From positions 91,501 to 155,500 of the forward strand of contig JACVTC010000181.1 of the NCBI GenBank assembly GCA_016946835.1: 64,000 nt of DNA. The letters run 5' to 3'. Both the position numbers and the translations under genes were made by a program. Every line of letters starts with the position of its first letter. Position 1 is the stretch's first letter. Source of the DNA: Neocallimastix lanati (nom. inval.). Its lineage: Eukaryota; Neocallimastigomycota; Neocallimastigomycetes; Neocallimastigales; Neocallimastigaceae. Shown piece by piece: positions 58,084 through 64,000 of the stretch. The notes under the pieces were generated by a model. The model ran no database searches and was not told the origin of the DNA. It worked only from the letters and a program-made list of their open reading frames with translations.

Positions 58084-58928
58084 TACAAGGTATTTAATTT
58101 TTTTAAATTACCAAGTTCATTTGGAATTTCTGTGTCAATAAAACCTTTGTTATCATTGAGTATTCTATTTATTATAATTTAAAATATATTAAAATAAATA
58201 AATATTAAAATAATGGATAATATATAATATATAAAAAATAAAAGATATATTATATTATTATTTACAAAGTATTTAAATTTTTTAATCTTCCAATGCTTGA
58301 TGGAATTCCTTTAGATGTACTTATAGTCTTACTTATTTCCCTTTATGTACAAAATATATGAATTTTTTTTTATTTTTAAAAAAAATATTTTTTATTATAT
58401 AGATCAATTGTCAGAATTAACTATTTAACGTATATATATTCATTAAAAGTGTTTAATTATATATATGCTTTTACATTTTATTTAATTTTTCAAGATTTGA
58501 TAATTGTTCAAAAGCACTATTCCAATCAGCATTTTTGTCATCGTAATTTAAAAATTCACTATTCATTTATTTTTTAGTTTTTTTTTTTTTTAAAAAAAAG
58601 TAAATATTAAATAAAACATGTATATAAAATAAAATATATTTAAAAATATTAAAATAATAATTAAATATGAAGATAATAATAATAATAATTATAATAAAAA
58701 ATATTACATTTTATTGATTCTATTGTCTTTACAAGAAATCTTGCTGCCAAATATATATTCACAACAATTTACAACATTTTCATATTTTTTCCTAATTTCA
58801 TCACCCATATAACTAGTTGCTTTTAAAAAATAAGAACAATCATCCGCTAATACCATTAAAATATTTATTCCAAATAGTAAGAGAGACGTAAACAATAAAT
58901 TAGAATGTTTTTTCCACAATAATGTCAT
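56897..58928 (-). CDS. LRR single-pass membrane protein, seven exons, 406 aa
   Basis: Exons are 58708-58928, 58475-58558, 58266-58340, 58087-58164, 57853-57924, 57650-57721 and 56897-57515. All introns have GT/AG ends (mostly GTAAGT...TAG) and are phase 2; the total is 1221 nt. Residues 1-29 form a signal peptide. A cap with C31, C55, C56 and C66 follows, then LRRs of the plant/L-domain type (IPSSIGRLKNLNTL, IPNELGNLKKLNTL, SIPDFLGKLTNLETL, TIPFDFKDLHHIKYL) to about residue 220. After a Cys-rich stem comes one membrane helix at about 283-302 (YLIYLGILFSIGFTGKL), then a tail with polyAsn (~334-349) and polyPro (~377-385). Extracellular recognition or adhesion is the family expectation; no kinase is present. 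Confidence 0.9.
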
Positions 58929-58940
58929 TTTTAAATTTTA

Positions 58941-58950
58941 TTCAATTGAA
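58941..58950. promoter_or_regulatory. TTCAATTGAA palindrome upstream of the LRR gene
   Basis: A perfect 10-bp palindrome 13 bp upstream of the ATG, shared with the truncated paralogue although the surrounding sequence has diverged. Confidence 0.3.
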
Positions 58951-59628
58951 ATAGTTTTATTGCTTGTTCGTTATAGATAAATATTTAAATACTAAATTTA
59001 ATTGAATTACACTATTTTTTATTCTTATATATTTTATTATCGTTGGATTTATAATAAATTTTTAACTCAACTATTATTAATAATAATAATTTTTATTTAT
59101 AAATAAAAAAATAAAAATTTTTTAAAAAAAAAAAAAAAAAAAAAAAATTTTTTCCTCTTTTTTTTATTTATTGGTACAATCGATTTGTAATATATTATAT
59201 TATATTATATTATATTATATTATATTATATTATATTATATTATATTATATTATATTATATTATATTATATTATATTATATTATATTATATTATATTATAT
59301 TATAGTATATTATATTAGAGTATATTAGAGTATAGTATAGTTTATATATATCATTCATGATTATTAGTTAACATCAAAAATTGTTTTGCCGTAGTTCGAT
59401 CAATTTCATAACATTAGAAAAAAAACAAAAAATAAATACAAATAAAAATTTATATTTATATATATATATGTATGTATTTCTTTTATTTTTATAATTATTA
59501 TTAAGGTATGAATAATGGAAATGATAATAATAGTATATATGTCAAATATTGAATTAATAAAATAATATATCTATTGATAAAAACAATTGATAAAATAGAA
59601 ATTTTTTCATAAATTTATTGAAACTTAA

Positions 59629-59664
<36 letters not shown>

Positions 59665-59924
59665 AAAGAAAGGAAATATATGAATTTTTAAAATATATAT
59701 TAAATTTAAAATTTAGAAGTCTTAATTATGAATTCAGTAATATGACTAATTATAATAATAATTATGATATTAAAATTATAGTTAAAGAATGTAATATCAG
59801 TGCATAATTTCCTTTTTTCCAATTCCAATAATTTCTATTAAAAGTTAAGGTATATATGTCGAATAAATTCATCTTAAGTAATTCAAAAGCTATTATTCCT
59901 TTTCTTTTTCTCTGTGATTTTACC
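58951..59924. other. intergenic region with TATAT satellite
   Basis: No gene. (TATAT/ATTAT)n occupies 59187-59330 and is preceded and followed by poly-A/poly-T tracts. Upstream LRR-gene control sequences presumably lie in 58951-59160. Confidence 0.5.
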
Positions 59925-60045
59925 TTATAAAGATAGTAAGAGTGCTAAGAATGCTATGGGTAAAAAGGATAAAAAGAAGAAGTCAAAGTCCTCAGCAATC
60001 ATTGACCTATCTTCTAATATAAGTGAAAATAACAGACACCAATGA
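59925..60045 (+). other. Lys-rich open scrap
   Basis: About 38 codons read DSKSAKNAMGKKDKKKKSKSSA and end with TGA. The composition is coding-like but no family is recognised. It may be the remains of an exon from the same insertion as the DPH1 relic downstream. Confidence 0.25.
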
Positions 60046-60194
60046 ATCATCTTATCCATTTAGTAATTCAAATTTTTTTAAATATATTTAACTTTTATAG
60101 GAATAATAAATAATACATAATTTTATTATATTATAGAAAAGAATAATAGGTTAAAAAAAAAATAGTATTATTTTCTTTATTATTGGTAATTATT

Positions 60195-61065
60195 ACAGAT
60201 TAATAACGGCGACAATTAAAACCATTTTACGAATTTCTAGATATTATAATTGATGTTCAACATTTTTGTTAATACCATTCAACCCAATTTCGAACCCCAA
60301 TCATGTATAGTGTTTGTTTGTAGTTTCAATTTAATTTGTTAACCTCTTTGCAAACGAGTAAAAAAATTATTAGAACATGATTATCATATTGGTATTCCTC
60401 AGACTAGACCTCTTTTTCCTAATAAAATTTAAGGTTGTCCTTCATCGCCAGTAGGTGACTACGATTCTATAATGATTCTGTAATGGTCAATTAAATTCTA
60501 CAAATTTAATATATAGATGTATATGTATATATTTTATTTTATTATTATGGCATAATTTAATTTTATATTACTTTTAAAATAGTTGTATGGATGATGGAAG
60601 ATTTCATTTTAGAATCTACTATGATATCCAATCCTGAAATTAAAATATATTGTTATGATCTGATATATGTTAAAATAAATGACTTCTGAAGAATATGATC
60701 ATAAAGATATATACGAAATAAGAAAAGAAGTTATATCCAAATCAAAAAAAAAAAATAAGGAAAAAAAATTGGTTTAATTTTATTTACCTTGGATAGACAA
60801 GGAAGTTTAAAGGATCTTCATATAAGTTTTTTTTTTTTTTTTGATCTTTAAATTTTATTTTATTTTATTTCATTTCATTTCATATATGTAAATTTATTGT
60901 AATAAATATAAAATTACCATTAAATATAAAACTAAATGAATAAATGGATATACATTATTTTATTTTATAGTATATTAAAGATTTATTAAAAAAAAGAAAA
61001 AATGATAAAGATTATGTTCATGCTTTTATCAGAAATATATTACTAAAATAAATTGATCAGCAAAT
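60195..61065 (+). pseudogene. DPH1: DPH1 relic (diphthamide synthase subunit)
   Basis: Several diagnostic DPH1 blocks occur in the right order. They are an IDVQHF strand (~60250), IGIPQTRPLFPNKI-stop-GCPSSP (60388-60450, like the IPQ-RPLSPGEILGCTSP block), DGRFHF then ESTMISNPEI (60593-60645), EEYDH, GLILFTLDRQGS (60771-60806) and DLLKKRKNDKDYVHAF (60972-61025). Dph1 pairs with Dph2 to start diphthamide formation on elongation factor 2, using an iron-sulfur cluster and SAM. Here a Leu codon is a TAA at 60430, a base is inserted at 60611, further stops occur, and the N-terminal third and the SCPRLS end are absent. Two gaps (60480-60582, 60829-60969) look like GT...AG introns, so this is genomic rather than a retrocopy. 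Confidence 0.82.
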
Positions 61066-61563
61066 AAAAAGTATAATAGTCAACAATATTTAATATCAAC
61101 TAATAATTTAATTAAATTTTTGTATATACCACCCAAGTTTCTTTATCTATTATTTATTATTTATATTATATATAAGTAATATATATATATTTATATATAT
61201 ATTTATTAAAAAAAAAACTTTTAATTATTTGTTTAATAATAGATATTAAAATGAACCTCATAATTCAATAAAAGAAACTTGTATTAAAGAATAAAAATAA
61301 AATAAAATAAAATTAAGTAGTGAGAATAATATATAATAATTAAAGCACATTAATTGTAAGTTTTATTAATATTCCATTCAATGAATCATTGATTCCTATT
61401 AATAAAAATTTATTTTATTTTAAAAATATCCTTTGAAAATATTGATTTTTAAGCATATAATTGTTTTTAAAAAATAATTCAAAATTAAACATTAAATTAT
61501 TTTTAGAAAAAAAAATATTGTTAATTTTTCATTGATTCTCCAATTAAAAATATTAAATATAAA

Positions 61564-61596
<33 letters not shown>

Positions 61597-61598
61597 CA
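61066..61598. other. AT-rich intergenic DNA
   Basis: No gene is seen. It ends with a poly-A run (61570-61596) directly against the GC-richer segment that follows. Confidence 0.45.
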
Positions 61599-62045
61599 TT
61601 ATATATACTTGTTCCTTCTTGGTGGAACTTTAGTTTTAAATGAGCTACATTTCGATAGTGGGGAACAGAGACAATTGAATGAACTACTTTTCAAAGGTTC
61701 ATCTGAGTCACCTGTTCCAAAAATTGTGGGCTTGGCGGAATTCTTAACAAGTGCAATACCTATCATTAGTAGTTCGTTTGAGCTATTATTTGATAGGTAT
61801 TGCAAAATACCAAACTTATCCAAGAGCGTCGACGTCGTATTGATAAGGCATAATGATAATACAGGATCGTCATCTATTTCTACGAAGGACGAATCTTGCC
61901 CTAGTAGTTCAATAAATGATGAATCCGGGGAGAGTTTAGTGGACACCACACTATCTATTTTAAAGATGTTACTTCTAGGTTTTATTTCTTTTTTATTTGT
62001 TAGGAAGGGAAAAATTCCCGCATAGTACAACTTGCCGAAATACAT
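61599..62045 (-). CDS. unidentified 148-aa open frame in a GC-richer island
   Basis: The ATG at 62045 opens MYFGKLYYAGIFPFLTNKKEIK... and the frame runs to a TAA at 61599. An upstream in-frame extension exists but starts with GTG. The segment 61605-62050 has roughly twice the G+C of its surroundings and sharp edges. The product is Ser-rich with hydrophobic stretches (SSNELLMIGIALV) and acidic patches (DSSFVEIDDDP). No family is recognised. The opposite strand is open for 139 codons as well, but without a start ATG, so minus is preferred weakly. It could be a foreign insert, an exon of a larger gene or a fragment of a mobile element. Confidence 0.4.
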   Translation of the reverse strand: MYFGKLYYAGIFPFLTNKKEIKPRSNIFKIDSVVSTKLSPDSSFIELLGQDSSFVEIDDDPVLSLCLINTTSTLLDKFGILQYLSNNSSNELLMIGIALVKNSAKPTIFGTGDSDEPLKSSSFNCLCSPLSKCSSFKTKVPPRRNKYI

Positions 62046-62175
62046 AGTATTTTCGAGCTTTTTTATTTTTTTATTTTTTAATTTTTTATTTTTAATTTCA
62101 AATGTACTTTTCACCTACATGTATTTTTTAAAATAAAATTTAATAAAGTTTTGGAAGTGTATTCTCTTCCCTGTC

Positions 62176-62207
<32 letters not shown>

Positions 62208-63249
62208 TTATTTTTGATTTATCGAGTTTAACTTGTCTTAATATTTTTTCAATATTATAATGATAATAAAACAGATTCATGTGGGACTGGAATATGGTGG
62301 ATATGGTATTAATTTTGAAGGGGACTACTTTTAGTTACTTTAACAACTAAAAATACTAGTAACTTGATTAGCTTGGTATTTAAATACAATGAGGAAAAAA
62401 AATTTTTTTTTTTAAATAAACATCAGTGCTGGTATGATATTTAATTATGATGTATTTATATTTCTATTAATTAATTTATTAATGGAAATCAAGTACTTTA
62501 AATTGGAATAGAAGAAAAAAAAATTAATAAATAAATAACTTAAATTTTTTTTTCTTCTATTCAAATTTAAAGTTTTAATATTTAAGAAAAAAAATATTAA
62601 TTTTTTATTCAAATAAATATTTATTATTGTTGTTGAATTATTAAAAAAAAAATTCATTCATCACCACACATTTCAAATATAAAACATAGTAACTATTGGC
62701 ATAAAAATTATTTATGTTTGACATGAATTTTTTTTAAAAAAAAAATTAAAAACACTTTATTTTTAATGTTAATAATCTTTTAATCAATAAAATAATATCA
62801 AATATAACTAAAATAAATAATAAATAAAAAGGACAGTAATATTAATAATAATTTAACAAGGATTTCCATTTAAGTATTTATTGCAAAAAAATCATACACT
62901 ATTTAAATATTAAAAATTCTTATATTCTTGTAAAAAAAAAATTATCAGAGATTAATATTTAATATAAAATTTTGAAGTTAATGTTAATATGATATTTATT
63001 TTAAAATGTAACGAATCCTAACGTTATTGAGATTTGATAAAAGATAAATATAAAATATAAAATATAAAATATAAAATATAAAATATAAAATATAAAATAT
63101 AAAATATAACACAATATTATGGTAATATAATATTTATGCTAATTAAATTTATTTATCTATTTATTTAATTTTTTTTATAAAATTATATAAATTAAAGAAT
63201 TAAAACTATTAAAACTATTACAAAGATTATTATTAAGATGAATTTACAT

Positions 63250-63280
<31 letters not shown>

Positions 63281-63990
63281 GTTGTTGTTAACCAATATTT
63301 ATACTTTTCTTTCAATATCAGAAATGATAAAATCATATTTTTACAATAATTTTTAAAAATACATATTTCAATTAGTATTTAAATTATTGATTTATTAACT
63401 ATTTAACTCTAATAAATAATAATTTCATAATATTTGAATATTACTTTGTTATTATAATTGTACTAAAAAAAATATTTTTAAAAAACTATTTTATAACTTT
63501 ACTAGAAGTTTTTACAATAGAAAAATATTATTTAATTTTACTATATTTAAAATAAATGTATTATTTAAATGGTTAATACAAGTTTTATAACCATTTTTAA
63601 TAGTTTAAAGAAAATTAAAATATCATCAGGTTATAATTCCTATAAATATTAACATTATGAAGTAATGCTTTCTTTCATTTTTTTTGTATATTACTAATGT
63701 CATTAGAAATGGACTTTATTTTGAATGGATTATTAGTAAAATGATTAGAAGTAAGGTGTAAAGTTGAAAGAATTATTACCAATTATTATAGCAAGGACAT
63801 TCTGGTTCAGATAAATTTAAGTAGTTAGTAATTGATTTAAATTTTCCTTTTTTTTTTAGTAATAGATTTGGAATCGAATTTTCTTTAATAATAAAAATTT
63901 TCATAACATATGTTCAAGAAAGTGAGAAGAAACTAAGATCTAGCGGGTAGTTTTTTTTTTTTTCTTTTCCTTCATCAATACCTATGACTT
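62046..63990. other. AT-rich right end of the window
   Basis: No gene is recognised. Present are an (AAATATA)n heptamer at 63048-63110, a 31-base poly-T at 63252-63282 followed by GTTGTTGTT, and short GC-richer bits at 62275-62390 and 63700-63800 that show no family. A gene crossing the right edge cannot be excluded. Confidence 0.45.
63048..63110. repeat. (AAATATA)n heptamer repeat
   Basis: About eight units of a 7-base repeat. Confidence 0.9.
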
Positions 63991-64000
63991 TATGTGTTGG

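Noticed and set aside
61609-62025. 139-codon open frame on plus opposite the 148-aa frame
   Set aside because: It begins with TTG and has no in-frame ATG near its start, so it is less likely than minus. It is kept only as an observation in the findings.

Overview
The window looks like nuclear DNA of an extremely AT-rich eukaryote, most likely an anaerobic gut fungus (Neocallimastigomycota). The evidence is the very high A+T content with long homopolymers and micro- and minisatellites, asparagine-rich proteins, large multigene ankyrin families with 33-residue repeats, membrane leucine-rich-repeat (LRR) proteins built from phase-2 one-repeat exons, Ty3/gypsy retroelements and a Mutator-like (MULE) transposon. 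No search was run, so the taxon is an inference; another AT-rich protist or fungus is possible.

Layout. 1-33.4 kb is a minus-strand cluster of ankyrin-repeat genes: ank1 (1-1258, cut by the window edge), ank2 (8777-11864, split by a 56-bp deletion), ank3 (15094-17205), ank4 (19309-21321, a tandem copy of ank3 lacking exactly one 33-residue repeat) and ank5 (30899-33341, two single-base frameshifts). A sixth remnant lies at 47.1-47.27 kb. Where the N-terminus is present, the proteins start with a shared unique domain of about 120 residues. A 13-bp palindrome of the type AAAGGTSACCTTT lies 60-230 bp upstream of all five start codons. Four decayed Ty3/gypsy elements lie between and after the genes (A 5.2-7.45, B 23.5-27.77, C 43.2-46.2, D 48.0-52.3 kb). 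A and C belong to one segmental duplication covering about 2.0-8.3 and 42.0-47.1 kb.

34063-40401 is a complete-looking 6.3-kb MULE with an open 482-residue transposase, imperfect terminal inverted repeats and a 9-bp target duplication (ATTTAATTT). The uninterrupted target is present at 4.24-4.59 kb. The MULE carries a 2.8-kb (TTTTA)n array with higher-order units. A second, transposase-less element (27769-30305) with 109-bp inverted termini carries the same satellite and ends retroelement B.

52.2-64 kb is different. It holds an inverted duplication of an integrase fragment, a truncated LRR gene (53660-54640), a complete seven-exon LRR membrane-protein gene (56897-58928), a relic of the diphthamide-synthesis gene DPH1 (about 60195-61065) and a GC-richer unidentified open frame (61599-62045). 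The rest is AT-rich, repeat-laden DNA in which I see no genes.

Working together: the ankyrin genes appear to evolve by unequal exchange between near-identical repeats, and transposons repeatedly insert into and truncate the cluster. The only genes that look intact are ank3, ank4, the MULE transposase, the 406-residue LRR gene and possibly ank1.
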